From: Candidatus Omnitrophota bacterium
GTDB lineage: Bacteria > Omnitrophota > Gorgyraeia > Zapsychrales > Fredricksoniimonadaceae
Reading direction: 5' to 3'
DNA: 29,903 nt
Assembly (NCBI GenBank): GCA_023247575.1
Contig: JAHFGE010000006.1
Span: 1-29,903, forward strand
Of this stretch, positions 1 through 7,156 are shown one piece after another; the stretch's first letter is position 1, and every line of letters begins with the position of its first letter. Below the pieces are notes generated by a model, which was given only the letters and a program-made list of their open reading frames with translations, was not told the origin of the DNA and did not search any database. The translations under genes and the position numbers were made by a program.

Positions 1-660
1 TATGGGGATGATATTGCCTCTGGTCGTATTTTAGCCAATGAATTACGACTGAAATTAGGCGAAGATATCAAAAAATTTATTAGCGCTGGTAAATTGATTA
101 TCGGGATTTGCAACGGCTTTCAGATATTGGCCAAGACAGGCATCCTGCCGGGGGTAGGTTTATACGAAGGCCAAGAAGCCACATTATTTCATAACGATTC
201 AGCTAAATTTGAGGATCGCTGGATTCATTTATCAGTTGCCGCAAATCAATGCGTTTGGACAAAACAAATGCCTGCGCAAATTTATTTGCCAGTGGCTCAT
301 GGAGAAGGAAAATTTATTCCGCGTGATCCCAAAGTTTTAGATGCTTTAAAAGCCAACGGCCAAATCGTTTTTCATTATTGTACCACCGACGGCAGAAGTC
401 CTGCTTATCCGGACAACCCCAACGGTTCCGTTGAGCATATTGCTGGCATTTGTGATTCAACCGGACATGTGCTAGGATTAATGCCTCATCCCGAACGGCA
501 TTTCTTGAGTCATCAGCATCCGTTTTGGACCCGCCTTCGCCAAAGTGCTTCCGCCTTAGGCTCCGGCGGGCAGGCTCAGCTGGATAAGAAAAATAAGTTA
601 GGTGATGGAGCCAAGATTTTTGAGAACGGGATTAACTACGTGAAGTCAAATTTGTTATGA
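1..660 (+). CDS. purQ: Phosphoribosylformylglycinamidine synthase, glutamine amidotransferase subunit PurQ (5' end outside window)
   Basis: The subunit supplies ammonia from glutamine for the FGAR to FGAM step of purine synthesis, working with PurL. The frame is open from base 1, so the N-terminus is missing and 219 residues are visible. It begins inside the typical YGDDIASGRILANELR stretch. The class I amidotransferase nucleophile is in GICNGFQ (visible residue 37, Cys), and the His/Glu pair is in MPHPERH (visible residues 163 and 165). Between FWTRL and GDGAKIFENG there is a low-complexity insert (about residues 178-192) encoded by a GC-rich palindromic stretch. The stop overlaps the fic start by ATGA. 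The last 33 bases before the final codons recur near 1981-2013, next to purM (see findings). The assignment is secure. Confidence 0.95.
   Translation, partial: YGDDIASGRILANELRLKLGEDIKKFISAGKLIIGICNGFQILAKTGILPGVGLYEGQEATLFHNDSAKFEDRWIHLSVAANQCVWTKQMPAQIYLPVAHGEGKFIPRDPKVLDALKANGQIVFHYCTTDGRSPAYPDNPNGSVEHIAGICDSTGHVLGLMPHPERHFLSHQHPFWTRLRQSASALGSGGQAQLDKKNKLGDGAKIFENGINYVKSNLL
531..575. repeat. GC-rich palindromic insert inside purQ
   Basis: The stretch starts with CCGCCTTCGCCAAAG and contains CCGCCTTAGGCTCCGGCGGG, with CCGCC/GGCGG arms. It is read in frame in purQ as a Ser/Ala/Gly/Gln-rich segment between two conserved blocks. Its composition contrasts with the AT-rich flanks. I infer a small dispersed palindromic element carried in a coding sequence; no second identical copy lies in this window. 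Confidence 0.45.
608..640 (+). repeat. Direct repeat, copy 1 (purQ 3' end)
   Basis: These 33 bases match 1981-2013 with two mismatches, and the last 24 (617-640) match 1990-2013 exactly. Here the repeat encodes AKIFENGINY of the PurQ C-terminus. The two copies bracket the fic gene and its downstream non-coding region. Confidence 0.9.
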
Positions 661-1721
661 AAACATTTCAAAAGTTCCAGAATAATATAGAGAACATTCC
701 AACCATTACTTCGTGGTATTTGGCGGATTTATCGGAGGCCAAAGGTAAACAAGAGCTCTTTACCAAACAATCTCCTCAAAAATTGAAAGTTTTAAGAGAG
801 CATGCTTTGATTGAAAGCGCTGTTTCATCGAATAGAATTGAAGGTGTATTAGTTGACCAAAAACGTGTAGCAACGGTTGTTTTTGGTAAGACTCATCTCA
901 AAGATCGGGATGAGGAAGAAGTACGTTGTTATCGCACGGCGCTCGACTGGATTCATAAAGAAGGCACACGCATCCCAATTACTGAAAAAACAATTCTCAA
1001 ATTACACCAAATGAGTCGCGGTGAGATTTGGGATGCCGGGAAATATAAAAGAAAGGATGTAGACATTATTGAAAAATTACCTGGAGGGAAAGAGCGTGTT
1101 CGGTTTAAAACGGTAGGACATTCAAAAACCCCTGATTTTATGAATGAACTTGTTGACGACTGGCAAGAAGCTTTGAAAGAGAGAAAAATCCATCCTTTGA
1201 TTGCCTTAGGGGCGTTTAATCTAGATTTTCTCTGCATTCACCCCTTTAGAGATGGAAATGGACGTATTTCCAGATTGCTGCTTTTGGTTCAATGTTACGT
1301 GTTGGGTATCGAAGTTGGCCGTTACATTAGTCTTGAGCGGCTCATTGAGCAAAATAAAGAACGCTATTATGAAACATTACAGCAGAGTTCGCAAGGCTGG
1401 CATGAAGGTAAACATGATCCTTGGCCCTACATCAATTATCTTCTTTATGTTCTTAAGACGGCCTATCAAGAATTTGAAAATCGGGTAGGACAGATCAAAA
1501 GCCCTCGCGGAGCAAAAACAGAACTTATCACTCAGGCTGTTAAACAACAAGAGGGCGTGTTTCAAGTATCGGATATTCAGCGTAACTGTTCAGGGGCTAG
1601 CCTTGATCTTATCAGGCTCACCTTTAAAAATCTGAAAGCACAAGGAGTTATTGATTGTATTGAGCATGGCAAATACGCCAAATGGATGAAAGTTAACCCA
1701 AAGCGAAAATCAAAGGGCTAA
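657..1721 (+). CDS. Fic domain protein (probable AMP transferase)
   Basis: Fic enzymes usually transfer AMP from ATP to a hydroxyl side chain of a target protein. The protein has 354 residues. The active-site loop is a full match, HPFRDGNGR at residues 195-203, with the catalytic His195. An N-terminal inhibitory helix fits the (S/T)xxxE(G/N) rule, with Ser58, Glu62 and Gly63, so activity is probably held in check by the protein itself (N-terminal inhibitory-helix class). The last 80 or so residues look like a winged-helix segment, as in many long Fic proteins. The start overlaps the purQ stop by ATGA, which suggests coupled translation. It interrupts an otherwise purine-only gene order and is flanked by a direct repeat, so it was probably acquired. 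The target is unknown. Confidence 0.93.
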   Translation: MKTFQKFQNNIENIPTITSWYLADLSEAKGKQELFTKQSPQKLKVLREHALIESAVSSNRIEGVLVDQKRVATVVFGKTHLKDRDEEEVRCYRTALDWIHKEGTRIPITEKTILKLHQMSRGEIWDAGKYKRKDVDIIEKLPGGKERVRFKTVGHSKTPDFMNELVDDWQEALKERKIHPLIALGAFNLDFLCIHPFRDGNGRISRLLLLVQCYVLGIEVGRYISLERLIEQNKERYYETLQQSSQGWHEGKHDPWPYINYLLYVLKTAYQEFENRVGQIKSPRGAKTELITQAVKQQEGVFQVSDIQRNCSGASLDLIRLTFKNLKAQGVIDCIEHGKYAKWMKVNPKRKSKG

Positions 1722-1773
1722 TTGGGTGTAAATGTTTAGCTCTTTGAGAGGATCGGCGAGGTCAAAATTTTAT

Positions 1774-1856
1774 TGTCACCCCCGAATGTTTTAATCGGGG
1801 GTCCAGTAAATGGTATTTCTCGTCTGGATTCCCGATAAAAGCATTCGGGAATGACA
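1774..1856. repeat. MITE-like element with 15-bp terminal inverted repeats, copy A
   Basis: It begins TGTCACCCCCGAATG and ends CATTCGGGAATGACA, so the ends are inverted repeats with two mismatches. Inner parts (TCCAG, then CTGGATTCCCGAT) are shared with the element at 15069-15166. It has no coding capacity. Elements with GTCATTCCCG-type ends that fold into long hairpins are common in bacterial genomes. It sits inside a second, outer inverted repeat. Confidence 0.75.
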
Positions 1857-1937
1857 TAATTTCTCTCAATCAGCTAAACAAATACAATTGGGTAGCAACT
1901 GTTTTAATTGGGTAATTAATTAGGTAAATGAGAAGGA

Positions 1938-1946
1938 TGGTATAAT
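1938..1946 (+). promoter_or_regulatory. Extended -10 promoter candidate for purM
   Basis: TGGTATAAT is a perfect TGn plus TATAAT extended -10 element, 80 bp upstream of the purM start. No good -35 hexamer lies 16-18 bp upstream, which an extended -10 can tolerate. It would restore expression of purM and the genes behind it after fic separated them from purQ. This is sequence-based inference only. Confidence 0.4.
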
Positions 1947-1980
1947 AAGCATCCAATGGTACAAAGGATGGTATATAGTT

Positions 1981-2013
1981 GAGCGAAGGTTTTTGAGAAC
2001 GGGATTAACTACG
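1981..2013 (+). repeat. Direct repeat, copy 2 (orphan purQ tail)
   Basis: This stretch matches 608-640 with two mismatches. Read in the purQ frame it gives AKVFENGINY, continuing AKEKL and a TGA stop (2028-2030) that overlaps the purM ATG (2027) as ATGA. It has no start codon of its own and is preceded in frame by a stop (1980-1982). It looks like the original or a donor purQ 3' end. Confidence 0.9.
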
Positions 2014-2026
2014 CCAAGGAAAAGTT

Positions 2027-3085
2027 ATGAGCCAAACTTTAACGTATAAAAAGGCAGGTGTTGATATCGCTAAGGCCAATCGGTTTGTGGAGGACATCAA
2101 AGCTATGGCTAAAACCACGACTACAGCCAAGGTTTTAAATCGGCCGCAGTCTTTTGGCGCTTTGTTTGCTTTGGATTTAAAAGGCTATAAGAAACCAGTT
2201 CTGGTTTCCTCAACAGATGGGGTTGGGACTAAACTTTTAGTAGCCAATCTCGTCGGTAAACATGATACCGTTGGCATCGATCTGGTGGCTATGAACGTCA
2301 ATGATATTTTGTGCACGGGCGCTAGACCGCTGTTCTTTCTAGATTATATCGCTACTGGTAAACTTAATGCTAAGACCATGAAAAAAGTAATGAAAGGAAT
2401 TATCCACGGCTGTAAGCTTTCTGGCTGTGCGTTGATCGGCGGGGAAACTGCGGAAATGCCGGATATGTACAAAGGCGAAGACTATGATTTAGCTGGCTTT
2501 GTCGTCGGGATTACAGAAGAAAGCAAGCTTATTGATGGCCGTAGTATCAAGGCAGAAGATTATGTCGTGGGGCTATCTTCCTCAGGGCTTCATTCCAACG
2601 GCTACTCGCTGGCACGTAAAGCATTGACTTTAAAGGAGCAAAAAAAATACGCTGAGACTCTGTTGAAACCCACACGCATCTATGTCAAACCAGTACTGGC
2701 CTTATTGGAGAGGGTTGCTGTCAAAGGTATGGCCCATATGACCGGCGGTGCCTGGTATGAAAAGCTTACCAAAATTTTACCGACAGGGCTAGCCTTCTCT
2801 ATTAATAAGGGCAGCTGGCCTATGCCTAAAATATTCCAACTGATTCAAAAGAAGGGACGTGTGCCAGAAGCAGACATGTACCGGACCTTTAATATGGGCA
2901 TTGGTTTTACCGTCGTGGTTTCTCCTCAAGATGTGATGGCCACTCAAATCCTGTTACGCCGCTATGGGCAGGAGTCATTTGTGATTGGTAAGGTGATACG
3001 GGATAGAAAAAGGAAAATTATATTTAATGAACATTCTCGTCATCGGCTCTGGTGGCAGGGAACACGCCCTTTGCTGGAAAATTAA
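2027..3085 (+). CDS. purM: Phosphoribosylformylglycinamidine cyclo-ligase (AIR synthetase)
   Basis: The enzyme makes aminoimidazole ribotide from FGAM with ATP, the step after PurL/PurQ. It has 352 residues, normal for the family. PurM hallmarks are STDGVGTKLL, GIDLVAMNVNDIL, GARPLFFLDYIA, IGGETAEMPDMY and SSSGLHSNGYSL, in the right order. The start ATG overlaps the orphan purQ stop as ATGA. The conserved fold ends near VIGKVIRDRKRKIIF. The last roughly 19 residues are read out of frame through the beginning of purD, a 59-nt overlap, and probably arose by loss of an earlier stop. It sits in a purQ-purM-purD cluster. Confidence 0.96.
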   Translation: MSQTLTYKKAGVDIAKANRFVEDIKAMAKTTTTAKVLNRPQSFGALFALDLKGYKKPVLVSSTDGVGTKLLVANLVGKHDTVGIDLVAMNVNDILCTGARPLFFLDYIATGKLNAKTMKKVMKGIIHGCKLSGCALIGGETAEMPDMYKGEDYDLAGFVVGITEESKLIDGRSIKAEDYVVGLSSSGLHSNGYSLARKALTLKEQKKYAETLLKPTRIYVKPVLALLERVAVKGMAHMTGGAWYEKLTKILPTGLAFSINKGSWPMPKIFQLIQKKGRVPEADMYRTFNMGIGFTVVVSPQDVMATQILLRRYGQESFVIGKVIRDRKRKIIFNEHSRHRLWWQGTRPLLEN

Positions 3086-4301
3086 ACAAAACCCTAAAGT
3101 CAAAAAGCTTTACTGCGCCCCCGGTAATGGCGGTATCGCTCAATTGGCTGAGTGTGTTTCTATTGGCGCAGAAGATATTGAAGGGTTATTGAAATTTGCG
3201 TTATCTAAGAAAATTGATCTAACCGTTGTTGGCCCAGAGGCATCCTTGGTTAAAGGTATTGTTGATGTCTTTGTGCAAAAAGGCCTTAAGATTTTTGGTC
3301 CTAGTCAAGAAGCTGCCCAATTGGAAGGCAGTAAAGTTTATACAAAAGAGTTTCTTCACCGGCGCAACATTCCGACGGCTGTTTACAAAATTTTTGCCAG
3401 CGCCTTTGAAGCTCTAGAGTTTTTGGATAAAGCCCAGTTTCCTTTGGTTGTCAAAGCCGATGGTATTGCCGCGGGAAAAGGTGTTTATGTTTGCCAGGAT
3501 TTAAAGGAAGCGCAAAGTGCCATCGACGATATTATAGTTAAAAAGATTTTTGGCGCTGCTGGTGACAAGGTTGTCATTGAAGAGTGTTTGCAAGGCCAGG
3601 AAGCTTCCGTACTGGCTATTTGTGACGGCAAACATTTCTTTGTTTTGCCCAGTGCCCAGGACCATAAACGCATCTTCGACGATGATTTAGGCCCCAACAC
3701 CGGTGGCATGGGGTCTTATTCTCCGGCGCCCGTTGTCACGGCCAAGGTGTTGGATACTGTCATTGCCCGCATTATTGAACCATCTGTGCGGGGGATGTAC
3801 CAGGAAGGCATCCCGTTTAAAGGTGTTTTGTATGCAGGGTTAATGTTGACCAATGAGGGGCCTTTTGTGCTAGAATTTAATACCCGTTTTGGAGATCCTG
3901 AAACGCAAAGCATTTTGCCTCGGCTGCAAAGCGATTTAGTGGAAATTATGCTGGCGGCATGCGACGGAAGATTGAATGAATTAAAAGTACGTTGGGACCC
4001 CCGTGCTTGTGTATGTGTTGTCATCACTTCCGGTGGATATCCGGGTTCTTATAAAAGCGGATTTGAAATCACAGGATTGTCGGAAATCAATGATTCGGAC
4101 ACCATCGTATTTCATGCTGGCACCAAAAATGACGGAGGCACTTTAGTGACAGCCGGAGGACGAGTCTTAGGGGTCACCAGTTTAGATAAAACCTTGGAAG
4201 CGGCTATTGCCAAAGCCTATGAAGCGGTGGGTAAGATTAATTTTGAGCACATGTTTTTTAGACGAGATATAGGACAGAAGGCTTTAAAAATTAAGGTATG
4301 A
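3027..4301 (+). CDS. purD: Phosphoribosylamine–glycine ligase (GAR synthetase)
   Basis: This ATP-grasp enzyme joins phosphoribosylamine and glycine, the second step of purine synthesis. It has 424 residues, the usual length. The N-terminal domain begins MNILVIGSGGREHALCWK, which fixes the start even though it lies 59 nt inside purM. GPEASLVKGIVD, VVKADGIAAGKGV, the ATP-grasp stretch PNTGGMGSYSPAP and the metal-site region EFNTRFGDPETQ are all present. The stop overlaps the next gene by ATGA. Glycine for this reaction could come from GlyA, encoded three genes downstream. Confidence 0.97.
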   Translation: MNILVIGSGGREHALCWKIKQNPKVKKLYCAPGNGGIAQLAECVSIGAEDIEGLLKFALSKKIDLTVVGPEASLVKGIVDVFVQKGLKIFGPSQEAAQLEGSKVYTKEFLHRRNIPTAVYKIFASAFEALEFLDKAQFPLVVKADGIAAGKGVYVCQDLKEAQSAIDDIIVKKIFGAAGDKVVIEECLQGQEASVLAICDGKHFFVLPSAQDHKRIFDDDLGPNTGGMGSYSPAPVVTAKVLDTVIARIIEPSVRGMYQEGIPFKGVLYAGLMLTNEGPFVLEFNTRFGDPETQSILPRLQSDLVEIMLAACDGRLNELKVRWDPRACVCVVITSGGYPGSYKSGFEITGLSEINDSDTIVFHAGTKNDGGTLVTAGGRVLGVTSLDKTLEAAIAKAYEAVGKINFEHMFFRRDIGQKALKIKV

Positions 4302-5362
4302 AAACCAAGGTTCTTAAAATCAATCCCGCTGTCCCGGAGCCTGAAAAAATTGCTGAGGCGGCCCGCGTGGTCCGTCAAGGAGGGCTGGTCATTTTTCCGA
4401 CGGAAACAGTGTATGGTATCGCGGCTGATTCCAATAACCCTAAGGCCATGGAGCGGTTGAGTCAAGTCAAACGGCGCAAGGAGGATAAACAATATACGAT
4501 TCATGTTGCCCAACGTGGCATTGTGGATAACTATTCGAATTACACTCAGCCTAATTTATACAAGCTCATTGACAAATATTGGCCAGGACCCTTAACAGTT
4601 ATTTTGCCGGCCAAACAGGAAGGTCAAACCGTCGGTATTCGTATGCCCGACCATACCATCGCCCTGCGTTTGGTTGAAGAAAGCGGCTGCACCATTGCGG
4701 CCCCTTCGGCGAATCTACAGGGTAAAAAAGCCCCTACCAATTTGATGGAAGCTATGGAGGATCTCGATGGGCAGGTGGATTTGGCTATCGACGGAGGACC
4801 TGTAGAATTCGGTATTTCTTCCACCATAGTGGATTTCACCAAGCCTAAGCCTACGGTGACCCGCGAAGGTGTGATCAGCCAATGTGATGTTGACCGCACG
4901 GTCAACAAAAAAGTAGTTCTGTTTGTTTGCACCGGTAACAGCTGCCGCTCCGTGATGGCGGAATATTTATTAAAAGCCAGACTTATTGGGCGTGACGACG
5001 TGGAGGTCATTTCCGCCGGTACCAATGTGTTCTTTAAGTCAGCAGCCAGCCAGGAGACTATTGCTGTTTTGCGCGGGCGGGGAATTGATGCGGCTATGCA
5101 TATAGCCAAACCTTTGGGCCGTATTATGCTGCGTAAGGCGGATTTGATTATTGCTATGACCCGGGTACACCGTACGCAGATTTTAGACCATGTGCCTTAC
5201 GTCGAAAATCGGGTGTACCTTTTAAAGGAGTTTTGCCATCAGCCGGCCGGAGGCGATTTGGATCTCGACGTACCAGACCCTATTGGCCAGCCGCACAGTG
5301 CTTATGGGGAGTGCCTGTTGACCATTCATGAGGCCGTGGAGAAAATTGTGGAGCTTTTATGA
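4298..5362 (+). CDS. Fusion of a TsaC/Sua5-type threonylcarbamoyl-AMP synthase and a low-molecular-weight protein-tyrosine phosphatase
   Basis: Two domains are joined in 354 residues. Residues 10-195 are a YrdC/Sua5 domain with VIFPTETVYGIAAD, the WPGPLTVILPA stretch and APSANLQGKKAPT. This family makes threonylcarbamoyl-AMP for the t6A modification of tRNA. Residues 205-354 are a low-molecular-weight phosphatase with the CX5R loop CTGNSCR (Cys211, Arg217) and the general acid in DVPDP (Asp327). In Bacillus the separate genes ywlC and ywlE lie in the same order before rpiB and glyA, which supports the reading. The gene overlaps both purD and rpiB by ATGA. The phosphatase substrate is unknown; arginine phosphate is possible by analogy with YwlE. 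Confidence 0.92.
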   Translation: MKTKVLKINPAVPEPEKIAEAARVVRQGGLVIFPTETVYGIAADSNNPKAMERLSQVKRRKEDKQYTIHVAQRGIVDNYSNYTQPNLYKLIDKYWPGPLTVILPAKQEGQTVGIRMPDHTIALRLVEESGCTIAAPSANLQGKKAPTNLMEAMEDLDGQVDLAIDGGPVEFGISSTIVDFTKPKPTVTREGVISQCDVDRTVNKKVVLFVCTGNSCRSVMAEYLLKARLIGRDDVEVISAGTNVFFKSAASQETIAVLRGRGIDAAMHIAKPLGRIMLRKADLIIAMTRVHRTQILDHVPYVENRVYLLKEFCHQPAGGDLDLDVPDPIGQPHSAYGECLLTIHEAVEKIVELL

Positions 5363-5811
5363 AGATATTTATTGGCGCGGATCACCGCGGTTTTGAGTTA
5401 AAAAAGAAAATTGTCCAAATTTTAAAAGGGCAGGGCCATACAATTGTTGATGTGGGTACGCATGAGGCAATGGTGCCCTGCGATTATCCGCAGATGGCTT
5501 ATGATGTAGCGGTGCAAGTTGCCCAGAATACTCATTCGAGAGGAATTTTAGTCTGCATGACGGGGATTGGTCATTCTATGGCGGCTAATAAAGTGCCAGG
5601 TGCCTACGCGGCCTTATGTTATACAAAAGAAGCTGCGGTTTTATCGCGCCAGCACAATAATGCCAACATTCTGGTACTGGGTTCAAAATTCGTCGGTGAA
5701 ATCGATGTGATGGATATTATTGGAGTATGGTTAAGTACCCCTTTTGAGGGTGGTCGGCATTTGCGCCGGATGGAACAAATTAAAAAAATTGAGAAGGAAT
5801 TTTTAAAATAA
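5359..5811 (+). CDS. rpiB: Ribose-5-phosphate isomerase B
   Basis: The enzyme interconverts ribose 5-phosphate and ribulose 5-phosphate, feeding PRPP and therefore purine synthesis. It has 150 residues, typical of RpiB. The N-terminus MKIFIGADHRGFELKK carries the Asp-His pair, and the catalytic cysteine lies in LVCMTGIGHSMAANK. The usual Gly after that Cys is Met here. HNNANILVLGSKFVG is the conserved third block. It overlaps the fusion gene by ATGA and lies 29 bp before glyA. LacA/RpiB relatives such as allose-6-phosphate isomerase are possible, but the gene order favours RpiB. Confidence 0.93.
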   Translation: MKIFIGADHRGFELKKKIVQILKGQGHTIVDVGTHEAMVPCDYPQMAYDVAVQVAQNTHSRGILVCMTGIGHSMAANKVPGAYAALCYTKEAAVLSRQHNNANILVLGSKFVGEIDVMDIIGVWLSTPFEGGRHLRRMEQIKKIEKEFLK

Positions 5812-5840
5812 ACACTGTTATGACATAGAAAGGGAAGTAG

Positions 5841-7073
5841 ATGAATCATTTAAAGGATGTTGATCCAGATGTTTATCAGGCGATCGAACAGGAGATCAGA
5901 CGCCAAAAGAATAATCTTGAGCTGATTGCTTCAGAGAATATTGTCTCAGCGGCGGTACTGGAAGCTGCTGGCACGGTGTTGACGAATAAATATGCCGAAG
6001 GATATCCGTCGGCTCGTTGGTACAATGGTTGTGAGTATGTGGATGCAGTTGAATCCAAAGCCATTGAACGTGCCAAGAAACTGTTTGGGGCCCAACATGT
6101 CAACGTCCAACCTCATTCCGGTTCTCAAGCCAATACAGCGGTTTATTTGACGGCTCTTAAACCCGGCGATACTCTCATGGGAATGGATTTGGCTTGCGGC
6201 GGACATTTAACGCACGGGTTAAAATTTAATATTTCGGGAAAACTTTATAATATCGTTTCTTACAAGGTGGATGCCAAGACCGAATGCATCAATATGGATG
6301 AGGTGGAACGTTTGGCCCTGGAGCATAAACCAAAAATGATTATTGCTGGTTACTCGGCTTATTCGAGAGTTTTGGACTTTAAGCGATTCAGAGAAATTTG
6401 CGATAAAGTCGGGGCTTATCTTTTTGTCGATATGGCGCATTTTGCAGGATTAGTGGCTGCTGGTATCCATCCTAATCCGGTGCCCTATGCCGAATTTGTA
6501 ACCACGACCACTCATAAAACTTTGCGCGGGCCTCGAGGGGGAATGATTCTCTGCCGGGCTGAGTTTGCCAAGAAAATCGATAGTGCGGTTTTTCCCGGCA
6601 TACAGGGCGGGCCTCTCATGCATATCATTGCTGCTAAAGCCGTCGCTTTTAAAGAGGCGTTGGAGCCTTCCTTTAAAGTTTACCAGCAGCAAATTGTGGC
6701 CAATGCCAGGGCCTTGGCTTTAGGCCTGGCCAATAAGGGCTATCGCATCGTTTCGGGTGGTACAGATAACCATTTGTTCATGGTGGATCTGCGTCCTAAA
6801 AAGATTACTGGCAAAGATATGGCTACCTTGCTGGATAAGGTACAGATTACTGTTAATAAGAATCTGATTCCTTTTGATACAGAATCTTCGATGGTCACCA
6901 GCGGTATCCGCGTGGGTACACCGGCTGTGACCACGCGAGGGATGAGGGAAAAGGAAATGGGCTGCATTGCCGATTTAATGGATCGTGCCGTGGTCCATCG
7001 TGACCATATACCAGAGCTTGAGAAAGTTCGTCAAGAGGTGGAGAAATTAGCTAACGAGTTTCCTATATATTAA
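5841..7073 (+). CDS. glyA: Serine hydroxymethyltransferase
   Basis: This PLP enzyme converts serine and tetrahydrofolate to glycine and methylene-THF. It has 410 residues, the usual bacterial length. NLELIASENIVS, VNVQPHSGSQAN, AYLFVDMAHFAGLVAAG and the PLP-lysine block TTTTHKTLRGPRGG (Lys226) are all clear. The usual GYPGKRYYGGCE stretch reads GYPSARWYNGCE. An AAGGGA ribosome site precedes the ATG. It supplies glycine to PurD and one-carbon units to purine synthesis, which fits the cluster. Confidence 0.97.
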   Translation: MNHLKDVDPDVYQAIEQEIRRQKNNLELIASENIVSAAVLEAAGTVLTNKYAEGYPSARWYNGCEYVDAVESKAIERAKKLFGAQHVNVQPHSGSQANTAVYLTALKPGDTLMGMDLACGGHLTHGLKFNISGKLYNIVSYKVDAKTECINMDEVERLALEHKPKMIIAGYSAYSRVLDFKRFREICDKVGAYLFVDMAHFAGLVAAGIHPNPVPYAEFVTTTTHKTLRGPRGGMILCRAEFAKKIDSAVFPGIQGGPLMHIIAAKAVAFKEALEPSFKVYQQQIVANARALALGLANKGYRIVSGGTDNHLFMVDLRPKKITGKDMATLLDKVQITVNKNLIPFDTESSMVTSGIRVGTPAVTTRGMREKEMGCIADLMDRAVVHRDHIPELEKVRQEVEKLANEFPIY

Positions 7074-7079
7074 GGAGAT

Positions 7080-7150
7080 CCCTCGGCCTTTGGCCTCGGG
7101 ATAAATTCATGTAATGAGTTATGTCACTTAACGTTCCGTAACTCATACAT
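7080..7150. repeat. Two hairpins between glyA and nrdR
   Basis: The first hairpin has GGCC-TTT-GGCC at its core with CCC/GGG outside (about 7080-7103). The second pairs TGAGTTA with TAACTCA (about 7116-7146). Neither is followed by a clear T-run, so simple intrinsic termination is not well supported. They may be dispersed palindromes or RNA-stabilising structures after glyA. Confidence 0.5.
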
Positions 7151-7156
7151 TCATTT

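Larger units (their letters stand above)
1722..2026. other. 305-bp non-coding region between fic and purM, made of nested repeats
   Basis: No convincing gene is seen here. It holds three copies of AATTGGGT (1720, 1886, 1906) and an outer inverted repeat (1727-1750 against 1863-1887). Inside that is an 83-bp element with terminal inverted repeats (1774-1856). There are also two copies of AAGGATGGTATA 31 bp apart (1933-1944 and 1964-1975), a promoter-like box, and the second copy of the purQ-tail repeat (1981-2013). Confidence 0.8.

Noticed and set aside
1722..2026. Small gene between fic and purM
   Set aside because: Only short frames without ribosome sites are seen, and the region is explained by repeats.
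4624..5109. 161-codon open frame on the - strand
   Set aside because: It lies fully opposite the TsaC/phosphatase fusion, has no family resemblance, and the + strand protein is strongly conserved.
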